Assembly: GCF_900188225.1 (NCBI RefSeq) | Contig: NZ_FZOC01000003.1 | Location: forward strand, 248,001-312,000 | Reading direction: 5' to 3' | DNA: 64,000 nucleotides | Origin: Humidesulfovibrio mexicanus | GTDB taxonomy: Bacteria; Desulfobacterota; Desulfovibrionia; Desulfovibrionales; Desulfovibrionaceae | Shown here: positions 7,763 to 16,299 of the stretch, in pieces | Layout: every line of letters starts with the position of its first letter | Numbering within the stretch: position 1 is the first letter of the stretch | Translations under genes and position numbers: made by a program | The notes under the pieces: generated by a model | What the model saw: only the letters and a program-made list of their open reading frames with translations | Database searches by the model: none | Told to the model about the DNA's origin: nothing

Positions 7763-10413
7763 TGCTCCCCCTGGGCGAAGGTCATGGTGAAGCCGCCGTC
7801 CTCGCCCACGTCCAGGGCGACGGAGGCGGGCATTCCGGCCCCGGACATGTGCGCCAGGATCTCCTGGGACATGCGCGGCAGGATGGTGCCGGAGAGGATG
7901 TATTCGATGTTGCGCGCGCCGGTCTCCACCTCGGTGCAGCGGGCGGCGATGGTCTCGGGCACGGCGTCGGTCCAGCTCAGGCGCATCTTGTTGTTGGCCA
8001 TGAGCCGACGCTTGAGGGCGTCGAGCTTGAGCAGGGCGATGCGGCCCAAGGCCTCGGCCGAAAGGCTGCGGTAGGGCACCACGCTCATGCGGGCCAGCAG
8101 CGCGGGCTTGAAGTGCTCGGAGAGGATGGGCCGCACGGCGGCGAGCAGGGTGTCCAGGTCCAGCTCCGCGCCGCTTGCGGTCATCTCCTGGATCACGTCG
8201 GAGGCGAGGTTGGAGGTGAGCATGATCACCGTGTTGCGGAAGTTGATCTCCTTGCCCTCGCCATCGGTGAGGCTGCCCTTGTCGAAGACCTGGTAGAACA
8301 GGTTCAGCACGTCCAGGTGCGCCTTCTCCACCTCGTCCAGCAGCACCACGGAGTACGGGCGCTGGCGCACGGCCTCGGTGAGCATCCCGCCCTCGCCGTA
8401 GCCCACGTAGCCCGGCGGGGAGCCGATGAGGCGGCTCACGGTGTGCTTTTCCTGAAACTCGCTCATGTTGATGGTGACCACGCTCTTCTCGTCGCCGAAG
8501 AGCAGATCCGCCAGGGCCAGCCCGGTCTCGGTCTTGCCCACGCCGGAAGGCCCCACCAGCAGGAACACCCCGGCGGGCTGGTCCGGGGAGCGCAGCCCGG
8601 CCTTGCTGGCCTTGATGGCCTGGGTCACCGCGGCGATGGCCGCCTCCTGGCCCTTGATGCGCTCGGAAAGGCGATGCTCCAGGTCGGCCACCAGGGCGGC
8701 CTGCTCGCGGGCCACCTTGCCCAGGGGGATGCCGGTCCAGTCGCTGACCACGCGGGCCACCACGTCCGGCGTCACCTCGATGCTGACCAGCCCGTCGCCC
8801 CAGCGCGCGGCCTCGAAGGCGGCGCGGGCCTCGGCCAGGGCGCGCCGGGCGTCTTCCGGAGCCTGGCCGTCCGATGCGTCTTTCGTGGCCTCGGCCTGGG
8901 CCGTGCGCGCGTCGACGAGGACGGTGGCCGCGGCCAGTTCGCGCTGCCAGCCCGCGAGGATCTCCTGGGCCTGTGTTTGCGCGTCGGCGATGATCCCGGC
9001 CAGCTCCGCAATGCGCGCGGGGTCCACGGGCGCGCCGTTGGCCTGGTCGCGCAGCAGGGCCTTGCGCTCGCGCTCTGCCGCCTGCCCGGCGCGTTCCCTG
9101 TCCTCCAGCTCGGCGGGCTTGGAGGAGAGGCTCACCTTCACCCGGGCGCAGGCGGTGTCCAGCAGGTCTATGGCCTTGTCCGGCAGGAAGCGGCCGGTGA
9201 TGTAGCGGTGGGCGTATTCGGCCGCCGCGGCGATGGCGTCGTCGCGGATGACCACGCGGTGCGCCTTCTCGTAGGAGTCGCGGATGCCGCGCAGGATGAG
9301 GGCGGCGGTCTGCGGGCTGGGCTCGTCCAGCTTCACCAGCTGGAAGCGCCGGGCCAGCGCCGGATCCTTTTCGAAGTACTTCTTGTATTCCTTCCAGGTG
9401 GTGGCCGCGCAGGTCTTGATCTCGCCGCGCGCCAGGGCGGGCTTGAGCAGGTTGGCCGCGTCGCTTCCGCCGGACTGGCCGCCCGCGCCCACCAGCATGT
9501 GGGCCTCGTCGATGAACAGCACGATGGGCTTTTCCGAGGCCTTGATCTCGTCCAGCACGCCCTTCAGGCGGCGCTCGAACTCGCCCTTCATGCCCGCCCC
9601 GGCCTCCAAGAGGCCCATGTCCAGGCCGAGCAGGGTCACGCCCGCGAGCACCTCGGGCACGTCGTTCTCCACGATGCGCAGGGCCAGGCCCTCGATGACG
9701 GCGGTCTTGCCCACGCCGGGCTCGCCCACCAGGATGGGGTTGTTCTTGCGCCTGCGCGCCAGGATGTCCACCATCTGCCGAATCTCGGCGTCGCGGCCGA
9801 ACACGGGGTCGATCTTGCCCTTTTGCGCCTTGGCGGTGAAGTCCTCGCAGAACTTGGCGATGAAACTTTCGCCCCCGGCTTGGGCCGCGCCGCCCCCGGC
9901 CGCGTCTCTGCCCGTTTCACCGCCGGTTTCGCCCCCTGTCTCGGAAGACGCCTTCATGAGCTCCCAGAAGCCCTTTTGCAGATCCTCCCGGTTCACGGGG
10001 CCGAAGAGTTCGGCGTAGCCGCCCTGGGCGTAGAAGCCGGGCTTGCGCAGAAAGGCCAGCAGCGCCGCGCCCGAGCGCACCCGCGAAAGCCCCAGGTCCA
10101 CGGAGCTGACCAGCCAGGCGGCTTCCAAGAGCTCCACCAGGATGGGCGAGAACACCGGGCGGCCGGAATTGCCCGCGCGGAAGTCCTCCAAGGCGTCGTT
10201 CAGCGCCTTTTTGACCCTGCCCGCGTCCACGCCGAAGCGCGCCAGGGCCAGGGAGGCGTCGCAGGCGGGGTCCTCCAGGCAGCAGAGCAGGAAGTGCTCC
10301 ACCGCGACCTCGTAATGGGTGCGGTTGACGGTCTGCCCGGCGGCCGCGTGCAGGGCCTGGGTGCAGAAGCCGTTCATCTTCTCCAGCAGCGCCTTCATGT
10401 CCACGCCGATCAT
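7759..10413 (-). CDS. clpV: Type VI secretion AAA+ ATPase ClpV (TssH)
   Basis: An 884-aa Clp/Hsp100 ATPase that disassembles the contracted TssBC sheath for reuse. An N-terminal Clp_N domain (about 1-150) is followed by a Gly/Thr-rich linker with repeated GGET units, then two AAA+ modules with Walker A motifs GEPGVGKT and GPSGVGKT. A coiled middle domain lies between them (about 420-540). The ClpP-binding loop typical of ClpA is not seen, in keeping with ClpV rather than a protease partner. The ATG overlaps the tssG stop; an in-frame second Met five codons later is also possible. Confidence 0.97.
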   Translation of the reverse strand: MIGVDMKALLEKMNGFCTQALHAAAGQTVNRTHYEVAVEHFLLCCLEDPACDASLALARFGVDAGRVKKALNDALEDFRAGNSGRPVFSPILVELLEAAWLVSSVDLGLSRVRSGAALLAFLRKPGFYAQGGYAELFGPVNREDLQKGFWELMKASSETGGETGGETGRDAAGGGAAQAGGESFIAKFCEDFTAKAQKGKIDPVFGRDAEIRQMVDILARRRKNNPILVGEPGVGKTAVIEGLALRIVENDVPEVLAGVTLLGLDMGLLEAGAGMKGEFERRLKGVLDEIKASEKPIVLFIDEAHMLVGAGGQSGGSDAANLLKPALARGEIKTCAATTWKEYKKYFEKDPALARRFQLVKLDEPSPQTAALILRGIRDSYEKAHRVVIRDDAIAAAAEYAHRYITGRFLPDKAIDLLDTACARVKVSLSSKPAELEDRERAGQAAERERKALLRDQANGAPVDPARIAELAGIIADAQTQAQEILAGWQRELAAATVLVDARTAQAEATKDASDGQAPEDARRALAEARAAFEAARWGDGLVSIEVTPDVVARVVSDWTGIPLGKVAREQAALVADLEHRLSERIKGQEAAIAAVTQAIKASKAGLRSPDQPAGVFLLVGPSGVGKTETGLALADLLFGDEKSVVTINMSEFQEKHTVSRLIGSPPGYVGYGEGGMLTEAVRQRPYSVVLLDEVEKAHLDVLNLFYQVFDKGSLTDGEGKEINFRNTVIMLTSNLASDVIQEMTASGAELDLDTLLAAVRPILSEHFKPALLARMSVVPYRSLSAEALGRIALLKLDALKRRLMANNKMRLSWTDAVPETIAARCTEVETGARNIEYILSGTILPRMSQEILAHMSGAGMPASVALDVGEDGGFTMTFAQGEQ

Positions 10414-11519
10414 TGCGCACTCCTTTGCTCGTTGCGGTCAGTGTGCCGTCGCAAATCCCGGAACAAGGCCCGGGGGGTCTCCTGTTCCCGCACGCCCAGC
10501 CAGGCGTCGCAGCCCAGCCGCGACCAGTGGCCCTGGCCCAGGCGCGCGCCCTTGGCCTCGGCAGGGTCCAGCAGGAACAGCACGTCGAATTCCAGCGGCT
10601 CGGTGCAGTAGAAGCGCACCAGCCGCACGATGGCCGCGTGCCAGTCTCCGCCGGGGATGACCCTGCGGTAGTTCTCCACGCACAGGGGGCCGACCTCGAG
10701 GCGGATCTTGCCGGTGTCGTCGCGGGCCTGCTGGCCCAGCCAGGCGGTTTCGCCCAGAGTGGCGGTGTCCTGGCCCAGGCGACAGCGTTGGTCCGTCGGA
10801 ATGGTCGCCTGGCGCGACACGCACTGCACCACAGTCACCGGCGCGCCGGAGCGTTCCGCCAAAAGGCCCCGGAGCCCCGCTGCCGAGCGCGGGAACTGCG
10901 TGAGCAGGCCCATGGAGCGCAAAAGCAGCCCGGGCTGCGAAAACAGGGAGCGCACCTCCGGGTCGCCCAGGCCCACCAGGCTGTAGAGCCGCTCCATGGT
11001 GTCCGGGTCGCGCTCCTCGCAGGCCTTGAGGGACAGCCGGTGCCGCGTCCAGGCGAGGAAGAACAGGGTGAAGAAGCCGTCGCCCACCACGTCCAGGAAG
11101 TCGCGGCTCACGGAGCGGTCCTCGGACTGCTCGTCCAGCAGTTCCTCGGTGTAGAAGGTGGGCAGCGGCGAGGACGGACCGTAGAGCCCCAGGAAGGTGG
11201 CGGTCAGCCGGACCCGGCCGGCCTCCCCTGCGGGGTCGTCCTCGGCTGCGGGCAGTTCCTCCAGCGCGGCCAGGTCCGTGGCGGGGAAGCCCAGGGAAAG
11301 CAGGGCGCGCACGCGCAGCCGCTCGCGCAGGAAATGCTCGGAGCGGGTTTTGTCCGCCCCGCCGTGGGCCTGGCGCAAGAGCCGCACGGCCTGCGCAAAG
11401 GAGAAGGAGCGCGGGCTCCGGCGCAGCTCGTCCAGGGGCGAGGGGGCGCTTTTCGCCGCCGCCGCACCGGCGTCTGGCGCGCCTAGAGCAGGGGCCTGTC
11501 GCCCAGCCTTTCCGGCCAT
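10410..11519 (-). CDS. tssG: Type VI secretion baseplate protein TssG
   Basis: The reading frame stays open far upstream, but the start is placed at the ATG at 11519 giving 369 aa, the usual size of TssG. The protein then begins MAGKAGRQAP and soon reaches the family block SFSFAQAVRLLRQ. Further TssG hallmarks are FLGLYGPSSPLPTFYTEEL and HRLSLKACEE. TssG pairs with two TssF copies in each baseplate wedge. It overlaps tssF by 37 nt and the clpV start by 4 nt, indicating coupled translation. Confidence 0.95.
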   Translation of the reverse strand: MAGKAGRQAPALGAPDAGAAAAKSAPSPLDELRRSPRSFSFAQAVRLLRQAHGGADKTRSEHFLRERLRVRALLSLGFPATDLAALEELPAAEDDPAGEAGRVRLTATFLGLYGPSSPLPTFYTEELLDEQSEDRSVSRDFLDVVGDGFFTLFFLAWTRHRLSLKACEERDPDTMERLYSLVGLGDPEVRSLFSQPGLLLRSMGLLTQFPRSAAGLRGLLAERSGAPVTVVQCVSRQATIPTDQRCRLGQDTATLGETAWLGQQARDDTGKIRLEVGPLCVENYRRVIPGGDWHAAIVRLVRFYCTEPLEFDVLFLLDPAEAKGARLGQGHWSRLGCDAWLGVREQETPRALFRDLRRHTDRNEQRSAQ

Positions 11520-13216
11520 GTGAAGCGCTCCTTGCGCAGGTTGTCCTCGGCGGTGAGCCGCGTGAAAGAGTTGATGGCCGCGTAGTTGCCCAGAAACACG
11601 TCCAGCACCGAGCCGAAGAGGTACATGTCGCCCTCTCCGGCAAAGCCCTGCCTGTCCAGGGTCAGGCTGATGTCCTGGCCCCGGGCGATCTTGCCGCGCA
11701 CGAAGCGCTCCGTGGCGCGCACCTGCAGACCCGTTATGGCGTCCGCCCGGCGGGTGTTGGCCAGCACGGCCATGCGGTCGCGGGTTTCGGGAAAGATGTA
11801 GAGCTTGAGCATGGAGCGCAGATTCTCCGCCGTGGCCACGGAGAGATAGTTCAGGTACATGTGCGACAAGAGCCGCCAGAGCATGTTGCGGCCCAGCGGC
11901 GGCTGCACCGGCGCGGTGGGCGGCCGGATGCTGGTGAAGTCGGCCAGCTCGGGCGAGGTCTCGGTGGGCATCCGCACGTCGCCCGCGCGCAGGGTTTCCG
12001 GCAGGGAGGCGTTGGTGCACAGAATGTCCACGGACAGGGTCTCCTGCCGGGGCATGTCGCCGGAACCGGGGTAGGCCACGGAGAGGTGCAGCTCGGCCTT
12101 GCCGCCAAGGGGCGACAGCCTGTGGTGCAGCGAATACACCGGCGTGGCCTCCACCTGCGGATTGAACATCTCGAAGGGCAGGTAGTCGCGCTCCGTGACC
12201 GAACCCTGGGCGAAGCCGGTGACCGCGTTCACCGTGAAGACCTGGTAATGCTCCGGGTTCTGGGTGGAGGGGCGGACGGGGTATTCCGGCTTCTTGTGGT
12301 CCAGCAGGATGGGGTCCGCGTGGTAGGGGAAAAGGTTCAGCGCCGGGGTGACGTAAAGCTGGAAATGCTCGGCGCGCATGGACGGCATGTCCTGGGGCAG
12401 CCGCTCAAAGAGGAACTCCACCGAGAAGCGGCCGCCCTGTCCGCGCGTGCGCCAGGCCTCAAGCCCGGTGAGGTCGAAGAACAGGAATTTTTCCGGGAGG
12501 GTGAAGTATTCCTGCAGCACGCGGTAGCCCGGAAACGAGCGGGCCGGAAAGGGGATGAGGGCCTCCTCCTCGGTGAAGCCCACGGGGCGGATGCGCGAGG
12601 GCTTGAGGCTTAGGGGCGCGCCGCCCTCGCCGGGGACCAGCCGAACCTCTTTGAGCCGCGTGAACAACAGCCAGTAGCGGCGCGTGGCCTCGGCGTAATC
12701 CCCCCCCAGGTGGAAGCGCAGACTTTTGGCCGCAAACGCCTCCAGCCGCACCTTGGAGAGCTCCAGGCCGAGGGTGAACCTGCCGCCGTCCGCGCCCAGG
12801 GTCTCGAATGTCCCGCCGGTCACGGCCAGGGGGTGCAGGTCCACGTCGTAGCCGGTGGTGAAGGTGCAGCGCGTGCCTTCGCTCTCCACCGAGTCGATGG
12901 CGCAGCCGGCCTTCACGCGCACGGTCTCCATGAGGCTTTTCTTGGGCGTGAAGCGGATGAGCGTGGAGGACGGGATGGGCCGCAGATAGTGCGGAAAGAG
13001 CAGTTGGATGAGCCCGTGGACGATCTCCGGGAAGTCGTCGTCGAGCTTTTCGTATACCAGGCCGGAGAGGAAGGCCGTGCCTTCCAGAATGCGCTCCACG
13101 TCCGGGTCGGCAGAAGGGCCGGACAGAAGCGGCGCAACGGCGGGATGCGCCTTGGCGAATTCCGCCGCCAGGTCGCGCAGGTGCGAGAGTTCGCGCTGGT
13201 AGTACTTGTCGATCAC
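11483..13216 (-). CDS. tssF: Type VI secretion baseplate protein TssF
   Basis: A 577-aa protein opening with the typical TssF start (YYQRELSHLRDLAAEFAKAHP) and continuing with DPDVERILEGTAFL and LIQLLFPHYLRPIPS, all characteristic of the family. TssF makes up two subunits of each baseplate wedge with TssG and TssE and surrounds the VgrG hub. The gene begins 13 nt after the tssE stop. Length and composition fit the family, with no oddities. Confidence 0.97.
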   Translation of the reverse strand: MIDKYYQRELSHLRDLAAEFAKAHPAVAPLLSGPSADPDVERILEGTAFLSGLVYEKLDDDFPEIVHGLIQLLFPHYLRPIPSSTLIRFTPKKSLMETVRVKAGCAIDSVESEGTRCTFTTGYDVDLHPLAVTGGTFETLGADGGRFTLGLELSKVRLEAFAAKSLRFHLGGDYAEATRRYWLLFTRLKEVRLVPGEGGAPLSLKPSRIRPVGFTEEEALIPFPARSFPGYRVLQEYFTLPEKFLFFDLTGLEAWRTRGQGGRFSVEFLFERLPQDMPSMRAEHFQLYVTPALNLFPYHADPILLDHKKPEYPVRPSTQNPEHYQVFTVNAVTGFAQGSVTERDYLPFEMFNPQVEATPVYSLHHRLSPLGGKAELHLSVAYPGSGDMPRQETLSVDILCTNASLPETLRAGDVRMPTETSPELADFTSIRPPTAPVQPPLGRNMLWRLLSHMYLNYLSVATAENLRSMLKLYIFPETRDRMAVLANTRRADAITGLQVRATERFVRGKIARGQDISLTLDRQGFAGEGDMYLFGSVLDVFLGNYAAINSFTRLTAEDNLRKERFTWPERLGDRPLL

Positions 13217-13229
13217 GCTGCTGTTCCGG

Positions 13230-13646
13230 TTATTCCATGACCGTGATGCGGCCGTCGGGGTTCAGGATGGTTTCGAACACCACCGGGGTTTGTCTGCCCT
13301 CGCCCGTGAGCCGCGCCGAGAGGCGGAAGGCCAGCGAGAAGGGCCGGTCGGCCTGGGGCTCGAAGCTCACCTTCACCCCGCTCAGACGGGGTTCGTAGCG
13401 CAGGATGACGGCGGTGATGGCTTCCTCCACCTGGCCGACGCTTTCCGCGCCAAAGGTGCTGGCGATGGAGGTGAAGTCCGGCACGCCGTAGTCCTGGGCG
13501 ATGGGCGCGCTGCCCTGCCGGGTGTTGAGCATCTTGGCGATGTGCTCCAGCACCGAGCGCACGCCAGCCGCCGGGTCCGCGCCGCCGCGCCAGTCGGGGT
13601 TGAGCTCCACCGCCCGCAGGCGCTCAAGAAGCCTTTTTTCGCGCAT
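13230..13646 (-). CDS. tssE: Type VI secretion baseplate protein TssE (gp25-like)
   Basis: A 138-aa gp25/W-family protein that initiates sheath polymerisation on the baseplate. Visible family features are the N-terminal LLERLRAVE, the central block SVLEHIAKMLNTRQGSAPIA and the following DYGVPDF; the R and G of this region belong to the conserved gp25 core. The C-terminal half is a short beta-rich domain (LSARLTGEGRQTPVVFET). It lies 70 nt after hcp, separated by a strong GC hairpin that may set the expression ratio. Confidence 0.95.
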   Translation of the reverse strand: MREKRLLERLRAVELNPDWRGGADPAAGVRSVLEHIAKMLNTRQGSAPIAQDYGVPDFTSIASTFGAESVGQVEEAITAVILRYEPRLSGVKVSFEPQADRPFSLAFRLSARLTGEGRQTPVVFETILNPDGRITVME

Positions 13647-13675
13647 CGAGCCAGGATCTCCCCGTGTTCACGCAG

Positions 13676-13707
13676 GCGCGGGCGCGCCGTTTCCAGCGCG
13701 CCCGCGC
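13676..13707 (-). terminator. Perfect 12-bp GC hairpin between hcp and tssE
   Basis: Arms at 13676-13687 and 13696-13707 are exact reverse complements (GCGCGGGCGCGC) with an 8-nt loop. It sits 10 nt past the hcp stop and has no U-run, so it is more likely a partial terminator or 3' mRNA stabiliser than a full stop. Such an element would allow more Hcp than downstream baseplate protein to be made. The effect is inferred. Confidence 0.55.
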
Positions 13708-13716
13708 ATGTCTCGG

Positions 13717-14196
13717 TTAGCCTTTCCAGTTGTCCACGTACTCGATGTTGCCGTCGGTGTAGGTCCACGTGATCTTGGAGTAGGTGAAGGAGACGTCCTC
13801 CATGTCGTGGTAGGGCTTGTTCTCCGGCAGGAAGGTGAGCGGGCTGTATTCGCGCAGGCTCACCACGATGGCCTCCTCCATCTTGACCGTGTAGTACTTC
13901 TGCTCCCGGCCGGTGGGGTCGATGCGGTAGTAATCCAGGGTGATGGTGCACTGTTCGCCGGTGCAGCAGGCCTTGAACAGCTTGGGGCTGGCCTGGTCCT
14001 TGTGCTTGGTCACGGTGAAGGGGTGGTGCACGCGCTGGCCCGTGGGCAGGCCGGTGTGCGTGTCCTTCGGGATTTCCACGGTGTGGTCTGAGCCGTAGAC
14101 GAGGATCTTGTCCTTTTTGTCGCCGCTTTGCGAGCCGTCGCCCTTGATGTCTCCCTGGGTGTTGCCCTTCACTGCCATGTACGCGATCAGAGCCAT
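13717..14196 (-). CDS. hcp: Type VI secretion tube protein Hcp (TssD)
   Basis: A 159-aa Hcp that forms the hexameric rings of the secreted inner tube. It shows the beta-barrel family pattern: AYMAVKGNTQGDIKG at the start, HHPFTVTKHKDQASPKL in the middle and a C-terminal EDVSFTYSKITWTYT strand pair. A Cys pair (CC at about 92) is unusual but not unknown. No C-terminal toxin extension is present, so it is a structural Hcp. A strong ribosome-binding site (AAGGAGG) precedes the ATG. It lies 40 nt after tssC. Confidence 0.98.
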   Translation of the reverse strand: MALIAYMAVKGNTQGDIKGDGSQSGDKKDKILVYGSDHTVEIPKDTHTGLPTGQRVHHPFTVTKHKDQASPKLFKACCTGEQCTITLDYYRIDPTGREQKYYTVKMEEAIVVSLREYSPLTFLPENKPYHDMEDVSFTYSKITWTYTDGNIEYVDNWKG

Positions 14197-14236
14197 GGGA
14201 AATCCTCCTTGATGCGGGGGTTGCGGTTATGGGACG

Positions 14237-15718
14237 TTATTCCTTGTCCAGCTTGCCGACGAGGGAAAGGGTGAAGCTTGCGCCCATGTACTTGAAATGC
14301 GGCCGGGCCTTGAGCGTTACCGAATACCAGCCCGGATCGCCCGCCACATCGTTGACCTCGATCTTGGCCAGGCGCAGGGGCCGCTTGCTGCGGGTGGTGG
14401 GGTCGGGATTGTCCATCTCGGTCACGTACTGGCTCACCCACTTGTTCAACTCGCTTTCCAGGTCGGTGCGCTCCTTCCAGGTGCCGATGTTCTCGCGCTG
14501 GATGACCTTCACGTAGTGGGCCAGGCGGTTCATGATCATCATGTAGGGCAGTTGGGTGCTGAGCTTGAAGTTGAGCTCTGCCTCCTTGCCCTCGGGCGTG
14601 TTGGCGAAGACCTTGCCCTTCTGGGCGGAGTTGGCGGAGAAGAAGGCCGCGTTGTCCGAACCCTTGCGCATGGTCAGCGCGATGAAGCCCTCTTCGGCCA
14701 GTTCGTATTCGCGCCGTTCGCTGATGAGCACCTGCGTGGGGATCTTGGTCTGGGTCTGGCCCATGGCCTCGAACTGGTACAGGGGCAGGTTCTCCACCGC
14801 GCCGCCGCCCTGCGGGCCGATGATGTTGGCGCACCAGCGGTATTTTGCGAAGCTGTCCGTAAGGCGCGAGGCGAAAGCGAAGGCCGTGTTGCCCCAGCAG
14901 AAGTCCTCGTTGTCCTCGGCGGTCTCCTGGAAGTTGAAGCTCTTGGCCGGCACGGTGTTGGCCCCGTAGGGCAGCCGGAGCAGGAACTTGGGCAGGGTCA
15001 GCCCCACGTAGCGGGCATCCTCGCTCTCCCGGAAGCTTCTCCACTTGGCGTACTGGGGCATCTCGAAGATGGAGTGCAGGTCCTTCAGGTTGGGCAGCTC
15101 CTCCCAGGACTCGACGCCGAAGAACTCCTTGCCCGCCGCGGCGATGAAGGGCGCGTGGGCCATGGCCGAGGCCGAGGCCACGTACTGCAGAAGCTCCACG
15201 TCCTGGGGGCCGGGGCCGAAGTCGTAGTTGGCCACCATGGCCCCTATGGGCTGGCCGCCGAACTGGCCGTATTCGGCCGTGTAGATCTGCTTGTACAGGC
15301 CGCTTTTCACCACCTCCATGGAGTCCTGGAAGTCGGCCAGCAGGTCCTCCTTGGACACGTTCATGAACTCCACCTTCACGTTCTGGCGAAAGTCCGTGCG
15401 GTCCACCAGGAACTTCAGCGAGCGCCATGCGCCCTCCAGTTTCTGGAACTGCTCGTCGTGCATGATGGCGTTGACCTGGGAGGAGAGCTTGCGGTCGATC
15501 TCGGCCAGCATGTCGTCCACCTGCGCGCCGGAGACCTTGGCCTCGCCGCCGGTCTGCACCAGCTGGGCCAGGAAGGCCTGCAAACCCGCCTTGGTGGCGG
15601 CGAAGCCCTCGTCCGTGGGTTTGAGCTTGGAGGCCTCCACGATCTCGTCGAGGAGGCTTGGGCCTTCCCCGGTCTGGGCGGCCTGTGCTGCCGATGTCTG
15701 GAGCTGTTCGTCTGCCAT
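14237..15718 (-). CDS. tssC: Type VI secretion sheath large subunit TssC (VipB)
   Basis: A 493-aa sheath protein. The family's central blocks are clear: LEGAWRSLKFLVDRTDF, YDFGPGPQDVELLQ, and the C-terminal region containing KERTDLESELNKWVSQYV. TssC dimerises with TssB and polymerises around the Hcp tube to form the contractile sheath. It starts 13 nt after the tssB stop, so the two partners are likely produced together. No anomalies are visible. Confidence 0.98.
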   Translation of the reverse strand: MADEQLQTSAAQAAQTGEGPSLLDEIVEASKLKPTDEGFAATKAGLQAFLAQLVQTGGEAKVSGAQVDDMLAEIDRKLSSQVNAIMHDEQFQKLEGAWRSLKFLVDRTDFRQNVKVEFMNVSKEDLLADFQDSMEVVKSGLYKQIYTAEYGQFGGQPIGAMVANYDFGPGPQDVELLQYVASASAMAHAPFIAAAGKEFFGVESWEELPNLKDLHSIFEMPQYAKWRSFRESEDARYVGLTLPKFLLRLPYGANTVPAKSFNFQETAEDNEDFCWGNTAFAFASRLTDSFAKYRWCANIIGPQGGGAVENLPLYQFEAMGQTQTKIPTQVLISERREYELAEEGFIALTMRKGSDNAAFFSANSAQKGKVFANTPEGKEAELNFKLSTQLPYMMIMNRLAHYVKVIQRENIGTWKERTDLESELNKWVSQYVTEMDNPDPTTRSKRPLRLAKIEVNDVAGDPGWYSVTLKARPHFKYMGASFTLSLVGKLDKE

Positions 15719-15731
15719 GTCGCGTCTCCTC

Positions 15732-16220
15732 CTACTCGCCCTTTATGCCCAGTTCCTGGAGCAGCCGTTCGCGCGCGCCGGGGTCCTTCACCAGCTCCTG
15801 CACCTTTTTGCGGAACTCCGGCACGTTGGCCAGAGGGCCTTTCAAGGCCTTCAGGGCCTCGCGCAGCTCCATGAGCTTGGCCAGCTCCGGCACGTTGCGC
15901 ACAATGGCGTCCGGGTCGAAGTCCTTGAGGCTCTCGAACTTCATGTGCATGGCCAACTGGTCGTCCTCCTTGCCGGAGAGGCGATTGGGCACGTTGAGCG
16001 AAAGCTCCAGCCCCTGGCCCTTGAGCACGTCGTTGAAGTTGTCCTTGTCCACGGACACGGGGTCGCGGTTTTCCACCATGCGGTCATCGGGCTTGAGGGT
16101 GAAGTCCCCCAGCACCATGAGCTTGAGGGGCAGCTCGACCTCTTCCTTGGCGTCGCCGGTGGCCGGCCTGTACACGATGTTCACCCGCTCCTTGGGGGCG
16201 ACGGAACCTTCCTGCGCCAT
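15732..16220 (-). CDS. tssB: Type VI secretion sheath small subunit TssB (VipA)
   Basis: The frame is open further upstream, but the ATG at 16220 is preceded by a good Shine-Dalgarno (AAGGAGGAG) and gives 162 aa, the family size. The protein carries the TssB signature RVNIVYRPATGDA near the N-terminus, ELPLKLMVLGDFT, and MHMKFESLKDFDPDAIV. TssB forms the sheath protomer with TssC; the ClpV contact helix is normally on TssC. It lies 79 nt after tssA and just ahead of tssC. Confidence 0.97.
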   Translation of the reverse strand: MAQEGSVAPKERVNIVYRPATGDAKEEVELPLKLMVLGDFTLKPDDRMVENRDPVSVDKDNFNDVLKGQGLELSLNVPNRLSGKEDDQLAMHMKFESLKDFDPDAIVRNVPELAKLMELREALKALKGPLANVPEFRKKVQELVKDPGARERLLQELGIKGE

Positions 16221-16299
16221 GATGCTCCTCCTTGCCAAACGTGCGGATTCTGCGTGAGCCGGAGCGCATTGGCCCCGGCGGTCCAATTCGTTGCGGGCC

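Noticed and set aside
7762-10611. 949-codon plus-strand frame opposite clpV
   Set aside because: It is the complementary shadow of a clear ClpV gene.
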